Shown: positions 7,311-14,757 of the stretch, one piece after another
Layout: each line of letters starts with the position of its first letter
Numbering within the stretch: the first letter of the stretch is position 1
Origin: Gemmatimonadaceae bacterium
Lineage (GTDB): Bacteria > Gemmatimonadota > Gemmatimonadetes > Gemmatimonadales > Gemmatimonadaceae
Reading direction: 5' to 3'
DNA: 43,652 nt
Assembly: GCA_025453745.1 (NCBI GenBank)
Contig: JALOPS010000015.1
Location: 1-43,652 of the forward strand
The notes under the pieces: generated by a model
What the model saw: the letters and a program-made list of their open reading frames with translations, nothing else
Database searches by the model: none
Told to the model about the DNA's origin: nothing
Translations under genes and position numbers: made by a program

Positions 7311-8270
7311 CTACAGCCAGCCGAGCGCGCGCAGCTCGTCGACCGGTTCGGTGAAGGAGCAGGAACCGATGGCGAGGGCCAGCCGCTCGCGCGTGGCCGC
7401 CAGCCGCACGCGCGTCAGGCGGCGATCGAACACCGTCACGCCATCATCGTCGACGGTGGTGTGGAGTCGCGCATCGTCGTCGAGCGCGCGCGCCGCGTCG
7501 TCGACGCTCGCCCCGTCGCTCAGCAGCGCGGCGGCGAGCAGTACGTTGAGGAAGCCGTACATCGTCGACGAGGCACACCCGGCCTCGTACGTGAGTGGAT
7601 AGCTGCCGCGCCAGGCGTGGTGCAATCCCGCGGTGGCCTTGAACGGCACACCGAGCCGCACGCAGGCGGCGAGGAAGCGCACGAGATGATCGCGCTGCGG
7701 AAACGCTTCGGCGCTCAGACCGCCGGTGCGCACCTTGGCGTGAAAGGCCGGCGCGCGCAGCGCGTCGATCAGCGGCTCGGGGTCGCTCGCGATGGGAAGT
7801 TCGGCGTGCACCGCGAGCGGCCGATCGGCGCCCCACGAGCGCGCGCCGGAACCGAGCACCGCGTCGGTGAGGCGCGCGAGCTCGTCGAGCGACGCCACGC
7901 GTGTTTCGTACGAATCGACCACCGCCGACCGATCTTCCACGCTCCACTGGTGCCGCTCGTTGAAGCCGGCGATGGCATTGAGGTCGGTGCGCAGGTCACC
8001 CGACCCGATCGCGGTCAGCCGCCACGGCACCGCGTGCGCATCGCGCGGGAGGAGCGGCTCGGCGTGCGTGGTGAACGCCTCGAGCTGCCCGACGGGGACG
8101 ACGAACCGGCCGAGCATCCAGCCGTGATTGCCGCCGCGATAGCGCGCGAAGTTCCGAATCGTGGTGGGGAGCTCGAGCGCGGCCGGCGGAAAGAGCCCGG
8201 CGTAGTCGATGACGCCATCGACGAGAATGCGCGCGGCGGTCGTGGTGGGAACTGGGGTGACAACCAGCAT
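7311..8270 (-). CDS. Unrecognised conserved-looking protein upstream of fumarylacetoacetase
   Basis: 319 residues counted from the ATG at 8270; a GTG at 8306 would add 12 residues, and neither has a Shine-Dalgarno. I do not recognise a family. It is a soluble, mixed alpha/beta protein with several motif-like segments: DYAGLFPPAALEL near the N-terminus, RYRGGNHGWMLGRFVVP at about 42-58, HAKVRTGG at about 175-182, and KATAGLHHAWRG at about 210-221, followed by an Ala-rich helical C-terminus. The Gly/His/Lys motifs on strand ends resemble a TIM-barrel active site, but this is only an impression. The 10-bp gap to fumarylacetoacetase suggests a role linked to aromatic amino-acid breakdown. Confidence 0.75.
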   Translation of the reverse strand: MLVVTPVPTTTAARILVDGVIDYAGLFPPAALELPTTIRNFARYRGGNHGWMLGRFVVPVGQLEAFTTHAEPLLPRDAHAVPWRLTAIGSGDLRTDLNAIAGFNERHQWSVEDRSAVVDSYETRVASLDELARLTDAVLGSGARSWGADRPLAVHAELPIASDPEPLIDALRAPAFHAKVRTGGLSAEAFPQRDHLVRFLAACVRLGVPFKATAGLHHAWRGSYPLTYEAGCASSTMYGFLNVLLAAALLSDGASVDDAARALDDDARLHTTVDDDGVTVFDRRLTRVRLAATRERLALAIGSCSFTEPVDELRALGWL

Positions 8271-8357
8271 CGGTCGACTCGACGCCCGGCAGTGCGCACC
8301 GGGCACAGGAAGGCGGTGGGGGATGGCCGCACAGCGCGAACCGCGCGGCCCTCTTCA

Positions 8358-8363
8358 ACTATA
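8358..8363 (-). promoter_or_regulatory. Candidate -10 box (TATAGT) for the fumarylacetoacetase operon
   Basis: TATAGT on the minus strand, in the only A/T-rich patch of the 152-bp gap between nadC and the unknown gene. No clear -35 is seen at 16-18 bp. Transcription from here would give a leader of about 80 nt to the ATG at 8270. Confidence 0.35.
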
Positions 8364-8386
8364 CACGAACGAAGGTCGACCGGGTC

Positions 8387-8402
8387 TCGGGTTCCCACCC
8401 GA
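8387..8402 (-). terminator. Terminator-like hairpin after nadC
   Basis: TCGGGT (8387-8392), a 4-nt loop, and ACCCGA (8397-8402), about 20 nt past the nadC stop. It has no T tract, as with other hairpins in this window. Confidence 0.35.
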
Positions 8403-8422
8403 CGTCCGCGTGGGGATCGCGC

Positions 8423-9337
8423 CTAGGCGTGAAAGTCGAGGGCGAGGTCGAGCGCGGGGGCCGAGTGCGTGAGCGCACCGATGGACACGGAATTGACCCC
8501 TGTCTCCGCGATGGCCCGGACGTTCTCCAATGTCACGCCACCGGACGCTTCGGTCCGAGCGCGGTTCCCGACGCGCTGCACGGCCGCGACGAGCTCCGTG
8601 AGCGACATGTTGTCGAGCAGGATGGCGTCGGCGCCGGCCGCGATCGCCGCGTCCACCTGGTCGAGCGTGTCACACTCGACCTGCACAACGGTGCCTGCTG
8701 CGGCGAGTGCGCGCGCGCGTTCCACCGCGACGGCGATGCGGCCATCGACCGCCGCCAGGTGATTGTCCTTGATGAGCACCGCGCTCCGGAGGTCGAGCCG
8801 GTGATTGGTGCCACCACCCGCGCGTACGGCGTACTTCTCGAGCAGCCGCCAGCCGGGGCGCGTCTTGCGTGTGTCGAGAATGCGCGCACCGGTGCCCGCC
8901 ACGCGTGCCACGAATGCCGCCGTCCGGGTGGCGATGCCCGAGAGGTGCTGCAGGTAGTTGAGCGCGGTGCGCTCCGCGGAGAGCAGTCCGCGCGCGTGGC
9001 CATTGAGCGCGAGCACGGGCTCGCCCGCGCCCACGCTGGCTCCATCCTCCGCCTCCACACGCACGACCACGGCGGGATCGAGCTGCCGGAAGGCTTCGAC
9101 GGCGAGCGGCACGCCGGCGATCACCCCCGCGTGGCGTGCCACGAGCGTCGCGTGTGCGCGGCGATCGGTGCGCACGGTCGCGAGCGTCGAGACGTCGTTG
9201 AAGGCGGCGTCTTCGTCCAGGGCGATCCGCACGTGCGCGGTGAGCTCGTCGGGGGTGAGCGGCCAGTGGAGCGTGGTCGCCCCGCGCGCCGGGCGCGCAT
9301 CGACATCGGGCGTGATGACGCGCGGGATCTGTCCCAT
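8423..9337 (-). CDS. nadC: Nicotinate-nucleotide pyrophosphorylase (carboxylating)
   Basis: Converts quinolinate plus PRPP to nicotinate mononucleotide, CO2 and pyrophosphate, the third step of de novo NAD synthesis (EC 2.4.2.19). 304 residues. Family signatures are clear: LSAERTALNYLQHLSGIAT (about 118-136), DTRKTRPGWRLLEKYAV with the PRPP/quinolinate-binding Arg and Lys, GGGTNHR, IKDNH, VQVECDTLDQ, ILLDNMS, and EASGGVTLENV. The N-terminal 25 residues are extra compared with most relatives. A GAGGGAG sequence stands just ahead of the ATG at 9337. It is the last gene of nadB-nadA-nadC, 31 bp after nadA. Confidence 0.96.
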   Translation of the reverse strand: MGQIPRVITPDVDARPARGATTLHWPLTPDELTAHVRIALDEDAAFNDVSTLATVRTDRRAHATLVARHAGVIAGVPLAVEAFRQLDPAVVVRVEAEDGASVGAGEPVLALNGHARGLLSAERTALNYLQHLSGIATRTAAFVARVAGTGARILDTRKTRPGWRLLEKYAVRAGGGTNHRLDLRSAVLIKDNHLAAVDGRIAVAVERARALAAAGTVVQVECDTLDQVDAAIAAGADAILLDNMSLTELVAAVQRVGNRARTEASGGVTLENVRAIAETGVNSVSIGALTHSAPALDLALDFHA

Positions 9338-9368
9338 GGCTCCCTCGTGTGCGCGCGTCCGCGCCGCG

Positions 9369-10379
9369 CTATTCGCCCGGATCGACGCCGGGCGCCGGGG
9401 TCGGCGTCGCGGCCGGTCCGATGGCCACCATCCGTTCGATCGCGCGCCGAGCGCGCGCGGCGATGTCGTCGGGTACGGTGATGCGGTACTGCGTGCGCTC
9501 GAGGGCGCGCAGCACCTTGGGCAACGTCGTGACTTTCATGTACGCGCAGGAGGCGCGGTCGTTCGCGGCAATGAAACGCTTGGAGGGATTCTCGCGCCGC
9601 AGCCGGTGGAGAATGCCGATCTCCGTCGCGACGATGAACTCGTCGGCGTCCGACAGCGCGGGGCGACGAATCATCCCTTCGGTGGAGAGGATCTGCACGC
9701 CCGTCGCGTCCACCGCGCCCGAGGAGACCGCATCGACCGCGCTCGTCGCGCAGCCGCACTCGGGGTGAATGAGGAACTCCGCCCCCGGATGGGCGCTTCG
9801 CATGCGCGTGATGTGCTCGGGATCGATCCCCGCATGCACATGGCACTCGCCCATCCACACATGGATGTTCTCTCGTCCCGTCATGCGCCGCACATGTGCG
9901 CCGAGGAACATGTCGGGCAGAAAGAGGATCTCGGTGTCACGCGGGATCGCGTTGACGATCTCGACCGCATTGCCGGAGGTGCAGCAGTAGTCGCTTTCGG
10001 CCTTCACCTCGGCGGAGGTGTTCACGTAGGCCACGACCACGGCGCCGGGGTGCTCTGCCTTCCACGCCCGCAACTGCTCGGCGTCGATCGTGGCCGCGAG
10101 CGAACAGCCGGCGGCCAGGTCGGGGAGCAGCACGGTTTTCGACGGCGAGAGGATCGCGGCCGTCTCGGCCATGAAGTGCACGCCGCAGAAGACGATCATC
10201 TCCGCGTCGGTGCGCGCCGCCTCGCGCGAGAGGCCGAGCGAGTCGCCGACGAAGTCCGCGACATCCTGGACTTCGGGGCGCTCGTAGTTGTGCGCGAGGA
10301 TCACCGCGTTGCGCTCGGCGGCGAGCGCGCGGATCGTCTCGTGCAGCGCCGGGTCGTGTGCGGTCTCGAGCGTGGTCAT
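9369..10379 (-). CDS. nadA: Quinolinate synthase A
   Basis: Condenses iminoaspartate, supplied by NadB, with dihydroxyacetone phosphate to give quinolinate (EC 2.5.1.72), using an oxygen-sensitive [4Fe-4S] cluster. 336 residues. Conserved segments: AHNYERPEVQDVADFVGDS (29-47), FCGVHFMAETA (64-74), YVNTSAEVKAESDYCCTSGN (118-137), HPECGC (205-210) and DRASCAYMKV (274-283). Conserved cysteines that supply the three cluster ligands lie in the last three. The C-terminal 15 residues are a Pro/Ala tail. Its ATG is preceded by TACATT and 6 nt, so besides being downstream of nadB (44-bp gap) it may have its own leaderless promoter. Confidence 0.96.
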   Translation of the reverse strand: MTTLETAHDPALHETIRALAAERNAVILAHNYERPEVQDVADFVGDSLGLSREAARTDAEMIVFCGVHFMAETAAILSPSKTVLLPDLAAGCSLAATIDAEQLRAWKAEHPGAVVVAYVNTSAEVKAESDYCCTSGNAVEIVNAIPRDTEILFLPDMFLGAHVRRMTGRENIHVWMGECHVHAGIDPEHITRMRSAHPGAEFLIHPECGCATSAVDAVSSGAVDATGVQILSTEGMIRRPALSDADEFIVATEIGILHRLRRENPSKRFIAANDRASCAYMKVTTLPKVLRALERTQYRITVPDDIAARARRAIERMVAIGPAATPTPAPGVDPGE

Positions 10380-10385
10380 GGGAGG

Positions 10386-10391
10386 AATGTA
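10386..10391 (-). promoter_or_regulatory. -10-like hexamer TACATT 6 nt before nadA
   Basis: Fits the TANNNT-N6-ATG pattern seen at other starts in this window. No -35 is visible; the position between nadB and nadA would make it an internal promoter. Confidence 0.35.
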
Positions 10392-10423
10392 GCGTCACTC
10401 GACCCGGCGGGCCGGGTGCATGG

Positions 10424-11950
10424 CTACCACTCGATATGGCGCCCCTGCCAGCTGCGGCGCGTCTTCGGGAAATCGCTGCGGAAGTGCCCCCCGCGCGACT
10501 CGCGGCGGAGCAGCGCCGCGTCGGCAATGAGGCGCGCGGTGTCGAGCAGGTTGCGCTCTTCGGTCGCGCCGGGGGCGAGGCGCGCGCCGATGGCGTCGAG
10601 GGCGGCCAGCGCCTTGCGCAGCCCGCGCGCGGAGCGTGCGATTCCCGCGTGCTCCCACATCTCCTGGCGGATCGCATCGGCCGCCACCTGGGCGGCGCCC
10701 CGATCGTCGAGCGGCGGAACGCGCCAGCGCGTACGCGCCGGCAGGGAGCGCAGCGGCGTCACGGTGGTTGCGTCGCGTGCGACGCGCTCGGCGAAGACGA
10801 GCCCTTCGAGCAGCGAGTTGGACGCAAGGCGATTCGCGCCATGTACCCCCGTCCGCGACACTTCTCCGCAGGCGTAGAGGCGCGCACGCGAGGCGCGACC
10901 GGCGAGATCGACGACGATGCCACCCATCATGTAATGCGCGGCGGGCGTGACGGGAATGAGCTCGCGGCGCGGGTCGATCCCCCGCGCACGGCAGAGCGCA
11001 AAGATTCCCGGAAAGCGCCGACTGAACGTGCGGGCAAGCATGCGCGCATCGAGGTGCACCGGCCCCTCGTGCTGCGCACGAAAGATCTCACGCGAGACCA
11101 CGTCGCGCGGCGCGAGCTCGGCGTCCGGGTGGCGCGCCTTCATGAAGCGCTTGCCCCGCGCGTCGAGCAGCACGGCGCCTTCGCCGCGCACCGCTTCGGA
11201 GATGAGCGCGAGGGGATTCTCGTGCGTGGCGATCGCGGTGGGGTGGAACTGCACGAACTCCATGTCGGCGAGCGTGACACCGGCGCGGTGCGCGATGGCA
11301 TAGCCGTCGCCCGTGGCGACGAGCGGGTTGGTGGTGGCGCGGTAGACCTGCCCGCAGCCGCCGGTGGCGAGTACCGTGGCATCGGCGAGGATCTCGACAG
11401 CGCGCCCCGCGACCGACGCGCGCACCCCGACGACGGCACCCCGAGCGACGATCAGTTCGAGCACGCGCGCATGCTCGAGGACGGTGATGTCGGGCGACTG
11501 TCGCACCTTCGCGGCGAGCGTCGCGGCGATCTCCGCGCCGGTCTGGTCACCGCGCGCATGCACGATGCGGTGCGCCGAATGCGCGGCCTCTCGCCCGAGC
11601 CGCAGCGCGCCGTTTTCGCCCAGGTCGAAGCGCGCGCCGGCGGTCTCGAGTTCGAGCACACGGGCGGGCCCCTCCTCCACGAGGACGCGCACTGCCTCGG
11701 CGTCGCAGAGCGCCGCGCCGGCGGCGAGCGTGTCCTGCGAGTGGCGCTCGGGGGAGTCGCCCGCGCCCAGGGCAGCGGCAATGCCTCCCTGCGCGTATGC
11801 GGTCGCGGAGTCGAAGAGTGTGCGCTTCGTGAGCAGGAGCACCGGCCCCCGGGCTGCGCCGCGCCATGCGGTCGCCAAGCCGGCGACACCGGTGCCGACC
11901 ACCAGGAGCCGCGTGCGGAGACGTTCCGGAAGGTCGAGCGGCATATACAT
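10424..11950 (-). CDS. nadB: L-aspartate oxidase
   Basis: FAD enzyme that oxidises L-aspartate to iminoaspartate, the first step of bacterial de novo NAD synthesis (EC 1.4.3.16). 508 residues, typical. The N-terminal dinucleotide-binding motif VVGTGVAGLATAW lies at about 17-29. Then come TLFDSATAYAQGGIAAALG (substrate and flavin region), the acceptor-loop HPTAIA, the GGIVVDLAGRA segment, and the C-terminal GVHGANRLASNSLLEGLVF motif typical of the succinate dehydrogenase/L-aspartate oxidase flavoprotein family. Start chosen at ATG 11950; a second in-frame ATG lies two codons later. It heads the nadBAC operon and is divergent from the TPR gene, with 142 bp between them. I see no convincing -35/-10 or NadR-type operator there. 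Confidence 0.95.
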   Translation of the reverse strand: MYMPLDLPERLRTRLLVVGTGVAGLATAWRGAARGPVLLLTKRTLFDSATAYAQGGIAAALGAGDSPERHSQDTLAAGAALCDAEAVRVLVEEGPARVLELETAGARFDLGENGALRLGREAAHSAHRIVHARGDQTGAEIAATLAAKVRQSPDITVLEHARVLELIVARGAVVGVRASVAGRAVEILADATVLATGGCGQVYRATTNPLVATGDGYAIAHRAGVTLADMEFVQFHPTAIATHENPLALISEAVRGEGAVLLDARGKRFMKARHPDAELAPRDVVSREIFRAQHEGPVHLDARMLARTFSRRFPGIFALCRARGIDPRRELIPVTPAAHYMMGGIVVDLAGRASRARLYACGEVSRTGVHGANRLASNSLLEGLVFAERVARDATTVTPLRSLPARTRWRVPPLDDRGAAQVAADAIRQEMWEHAGIARSARGLRKALAALDAIGARLAPGATEERNLLDTARLIADAALLRRESRGGHFRSDFPKTRRSWQGRHIEW

Positions 11951-12078
11951 TTGAAGTTCTGCGGGGTAGCAGGTGATCGACAGTCCAAACCCGTCGGGGC
12001 GTGACCCGACCCTCGCCGGCTTGCGTGATCGCGCGAGCCCGCTCGGCGCGCCCGCGCCGACGAAGCAGTCCGCATCCC

Positions 12079-12083
12079 AGGAG
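12079..12083 (+). promoter_or_regulatory. Shine-Dalgarno (AGGAG) of the TPR gene
   Basis: Nine nt ahead of the ATG at 12093. It decides between this start and the much longer in-frame extension upstream. Confidence 0.75.
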
Positions 12084-12092
12084 ACTCTTGCA

Positions 12093-13622
12093 ATGCCCTG
12101 TCGCGTTCGTCCCGGCCGCTCGTGGGCCGTGCTCGCTTTCGCCAGTGCACTCGTCGGTGCCGCATCCGAGGCCGGCGCGCAGCCCGGCGGTGTGCAGGCC
12201 CAGTGCTCGATCGATCAGAACAGCCCGAAGGAGCTGTCGATGGCCGAGCTGCGCTTTGCCCGCCTCAAGGCCGGCGTGGACAGCGCGACGCGCAACGGCA
12301 CGCTGCGCGAGGTGATGAAGATCCTGACCGAGAAGCCCGAGGTGTTTGCCAAGAACCCCGGCGGTCGCAATTACGGCGTCGTGCGTGCGCTCGGCAACTT
12401 CATGTCACCGCCTGACCCGGTGGGGCAGTGGGTCTCGAGGGCGTCGCTGGGCTACGCGAGCGAGCCGACAGGGATGATCGACCCCGCCGCCGCGCTCGAC
12501 ACCGCGCTCGCGGAAGTCGTGAAGGCCGCGCCCGGGTGCGCGAGCGAGTTCGTGCAGTTCCGGGAAGGGATTCTCTGGTTCGCCTACATCCAGCGTGCCC
12601 AGGCGGCGCTCAACGCCGGCCAAGCCGACTCGGCGGAGTTCTACGCGGCCAAGAGCACCAAGGAGAACCCCAAGAGCCCGTTCGGCTGGTACTTCATCGG
12701 GCAGATCGCCGACAACAAGAACGAGACCGACAAGGCGATCGAGTCGTGGGGCAAGGCGGTGGAAGCGGCTGGTACCGACACGAGCTATCGCGACCTCAAG
12801 AACAGCTCCACGCTGATGATGGGCGTGCGCAGCGTCGAGCGCGCGCAGGGGTTGCAGGGCGAGGAGCAGAAGGCCGCTGCCAAGAAGGGGCAGGCACCGC
12901 TCAAGGCATTTCTCGAGATGAACGGACAGGGCTCCGATGCGCCGATGGCGATGCAGAGCCTCGCCGATGCGTATTCGCTGGCCGGCGACACGGCGCTCGT
13001 CTCGACCGTGTACAAGCCGATGCTCGCTGGTGGCACCTTCGGCGATTTCCACTACACGACCGGCGGCGTGATCGCCGCGCGGGGCGAGAAGTGGGCGGAT
13101 GCCGCGCAGCTCTTCGAGAAGGCGCTGGCGATCAACCCGCTGCAGCGCGACGCGCTCAACAACGTCATCGCCAGCTACAGCAACCTCAAGGAAGCCGACA
13201 AGATGCGGCCGATGATCGATCGCCTCATCCAGATCGACCCGTCGAACCCCGAAGTCGTGCAGTACTACGCGCTGATGGCGCAGACCAAGCGCGACATGGT
13301 GAAGGCGCCGCTCGAGAAGAAGGCGTGGGGTGATACGCTCACCAAGTACTTCACGGCCTCCGAGAAGATGCCGGTCAAGGTGACGATCACGAACTTCACG
13401 CGCAGCGCGACCTCGTCGTCGGTGAGCGCGTCGATCGAACATCGCGGCACGGCGCCGGGGACCTACACGTTCACCGTCGAGTTCCTGGACAAGGATGGCA
13501 AGGTCGTCGGTACCGCCAAGGCCGATCCGGTGACGGTGCCCAAGGGCGAGCGCAAGTCGGTATCCGTCAAGGCCGACGTGAGCGGCGTGACGGCGTTCCG
13601 CTACCTCAAGCTGCAGAGCTGA
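12093..13622 (+). CDS. Exported tetratricopeptide-repeat protein
   Basis: 509-residue protein with a Sec-type signal peptide: basic start (MPCRVRPGR), hydrophobic core (WAVLAFASALVGAA) and an AGA-Q cleavage region near residue 31. The mature part contains helical TPR-like units: AYIQRAQAALNAGQADSAEFYAAKS (around 165-190), GWYFIGQIADNKNETDKAIESWGKAV, and WADAAQLFEKALAINPLQRDALNNVI (around 335-360). A C-terminal beta-sandwich-like domain of about 95 residues follows (VKVTITNFTRSATSSSV to the end). Function is unknown; the layout suggests a periplasmic scaffold. Start chosen at 12093 because AGGAG lies 9 nt upstream and the signal peptide follows directly. An in-frame extension to 11973 lacks a ribosome-binding site. 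Confidence 0.85.
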   Translation: MPCRVRPGRSWAVLAFASALVGAASEAGAQPGGVQAQCSIDQNSPKELSMAELRFARLKAGVDSATRNGTLREVMKILTEKPEVFAKNPGGRNYGVVRALGNFMSPPDPVGQWVSRASLGYASEPTGMIDPAAALDTALAEVVKAAPGCASEFVQFREGILWFAYIQRAQAALNAGQADSAEFYAAKSTKENPKSPFGWYFIGQIADNKNETDKAIESWGKAVEAAGTDTSYRDLKNSSTLMMGVRSVERAQGLQGEEQKAAAKKGQAPLKAFLEMNGQGSDAPMAMQSLADAYSLAGDTALVSTVYKPMLAGGTFGDFHYTTGGVIAARGEKWADAAQLFEKALAINPLQRDALNNVIASYSNLKEADKMRPMIDRLIQIDPSNPEVVQYYALMAQTKRDMVKAPLEKKAWGDTLTKYFTASEKMPVKVTITNFTRSATSSSVSASIEHRGTAPGTYTFTVEFLDKDGKVVGTAKADPVTVPKGERKSVSVKADVSGVTAFRYLKLQS

Positions 13623-13629
13623 TCCGTTC

Positions 13630-13651
13630 GGGTGCCGGGCGACCGGCACCC
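13630..13651 (+). terminator. Hairpin with GCGA tetraloop after the TPR gene
   Basis: Perfect 9-bp stem GGGTGCCGG/CCGGCACCC closed by GCGA, a GNRA-type tetraloop, 7 nt past the stop codon. No T tract follows. It is the first of two hairpins in tandem. Confidence 0.55.
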
Positions 13652-13654
13652 ACC

Positions 13655-13704
13655 CACGAGCGCCCGCATGCCACCCGTCAGGGTCCGGCGTGCGGGCGCT
13701 CGTG
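13655..13704. terminator. Long hairpin (18-bp stem) between TPR gene and BMP operon
   Basis: Arms 13655-13672 and 13687-13704 pair over 18 positions with a single G-U; an inner ACCC/GGGT stem extends it. It is followed at once by TTATCGT, which could serve both as a weak T-containing tail and as a -10 for the next gene. It rules out the GTG at 13690 as a start. Confidence 0.6.
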
Positions 13705-13705
13705 T

Positions 13706-13711
13706 TATCGT
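13706..13711 (+). promoter_or_regulatory. -10-like TATCGT 8 nt before the BMP gene
   Basis: GTTATCGT followed by 8 nt and ATG. The same GTTATCGT-N8-ATG arrangement occurs before the EamA gene at 41725. No -35 is recognisable, since that region lies inside the hairpin. Confidence 0.35.
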
Positions 13712-13719
13712 ATCGCCCG

Positions 13720-14757
13720 ATGCGCACCGTTCTCGCCGCCATCGGCGCCCTGCTCGCCGTGCACGGAGCCTTGCTCTTCGTGCACCCCGACGGCGCCACG
13801 CCGGACGCGACGACCGAGGGGCTCGACGTCGGCATCGTCTTCGACGTGGGTGGGCGGGGTGACAAGTCGTTCAACGATGGCGCGTGGCTGGGCGGCGAAC
13901 GTGCGGCGAAGGCGCTGGGTGCGCGCGTGCGCTACATCGAACCGGGCGAGGGCTCCGATCGGGAAGCGGGGCTCAGGCTGCTCGCAGCGGAGGAGTTCGA
14001 TCTCGTCATCGGCGTGGGCTTCATCTTCACCGACGACGTCAACACGCTCGCGCGCGAGTATCCCGGCGTCCGCTTTGCCGACGTGGACTACGCCGTCGCC
14101 ACCGACTCCACCGGTGCGCCACTGCCGCTGCCGCCGAATCTGACGGCGCTCAAGTTTCGCGAGGAGCAGGGCGCCTTTCTCGTCGGGGCGCTCGCGGCGC
14201 TGACGGGTGGCTCGAAGAAGGTCGGCTTCATCGGCGGCATGGACATTCCGCTCATCCACAAGTTCGAAGCGGGATACAAGGCCGGCGTGCGCCACGTGTG
14301 CGCCGACTGTACGGTGATCGCGCAATACGCGGGCGTAACGCCCGAAGCGTTCCGCAATCCGGGCAAGGGGAAGGAGCTCTCCCTCTCGCAATACCAGCAG
14401 GGTGTGCGCGTGATCTTTCACGCGGCGGGCTCCACCGGGCTTGGCGTCTTCGAAGCCGCGCGCGCGTCCAACGCGTTGGCCATCGGGGTCGATGCCGATC
14501 AGTACGACGAGGCGCCGGGCTACGTGCTCACCTCGATGGTCAAGGGGATCGACCAGGCCGTCTTCGACGCGATCAAGAGCGTGAAGGACGGCACCTTCCA
14601 GGGTGGCGTGCGGCAGTTCGGCCTCGCGGAGAAGGGCGTGGGCTACGTGTACGATGCGAACAACAGGTCGCTCATCCCCGACAGCGTGCGCACACGCCTG
14701 CTCGCGCTCGAGGCCGACATCATCGCCGGACGCATCGTCGTACCGTCGACGCGATGA
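13720..14757 (+). CDS. BMP-family (PnrA-like) substrate-binding protein of a nucleoside ABC importer
   Basis: Extracytoplasmic binding protein of the basic-membrane-protein family, whose characterised members bind purine nucleosides. 345 residues: an N-terminal hydrophobic segment (about 2-21) acts as signal or anchor, with no lipobox Cys, so it is not a classical lipoprotein. Family motifs: DVGIVFDVGGRGDKSFND (around 31-48), LVIGVGFIFTDDV (around 94-106), FIGGMDIPLIHKFEAGYKAG (around 167-186), VIFHAAGSTGLGVFEAA and AIGVDADQYDEAPG. The start at 13720 is preferred over a GTG at 13690 that lies inside a strong hairpin. Its stop overlaps the ATPase start (ATGA). Confidence 0.9.
   Translation: MRTVLAAIGALLAVHGALLFVHPDGATPDATTEGLDVGIVFDVGGRGDKSFNDGAWLGGERAAKALGARVRYIEPGEGSDREAGLRLLAAEEFDLVIGVGFIFTDDVNTLAREYPGVRFADVDYAVATDSTGAPLPLPPNLTALKFREEQGAFLVGALAALTGGSKKVGFIGGMDIPLIHKFEAGYKAGVRHVCADCTVIAQYAGVTPEAFRNPGKGKELSLSQYQQGVRVIFHAAGSTGLGVFEAARASNALAIGVDADQYDEAPGYVLTSMVKGIDQAVFDAIKSVKDGTFQGGVRQFGLAEKGVGYVYDANNRSLIPDSVRTRLLALEADIIAGRIVVPSTR

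Noticed and set aside
13884-14753. Upstream in-frame extension of the ABC ATPase (would give 850 residues)
   Set aside because: It lies wholly within the BMP gene in another frame and has no domain; the ATG at 14754 overlaps the BMP stop and leads into the conserved ATPase start.
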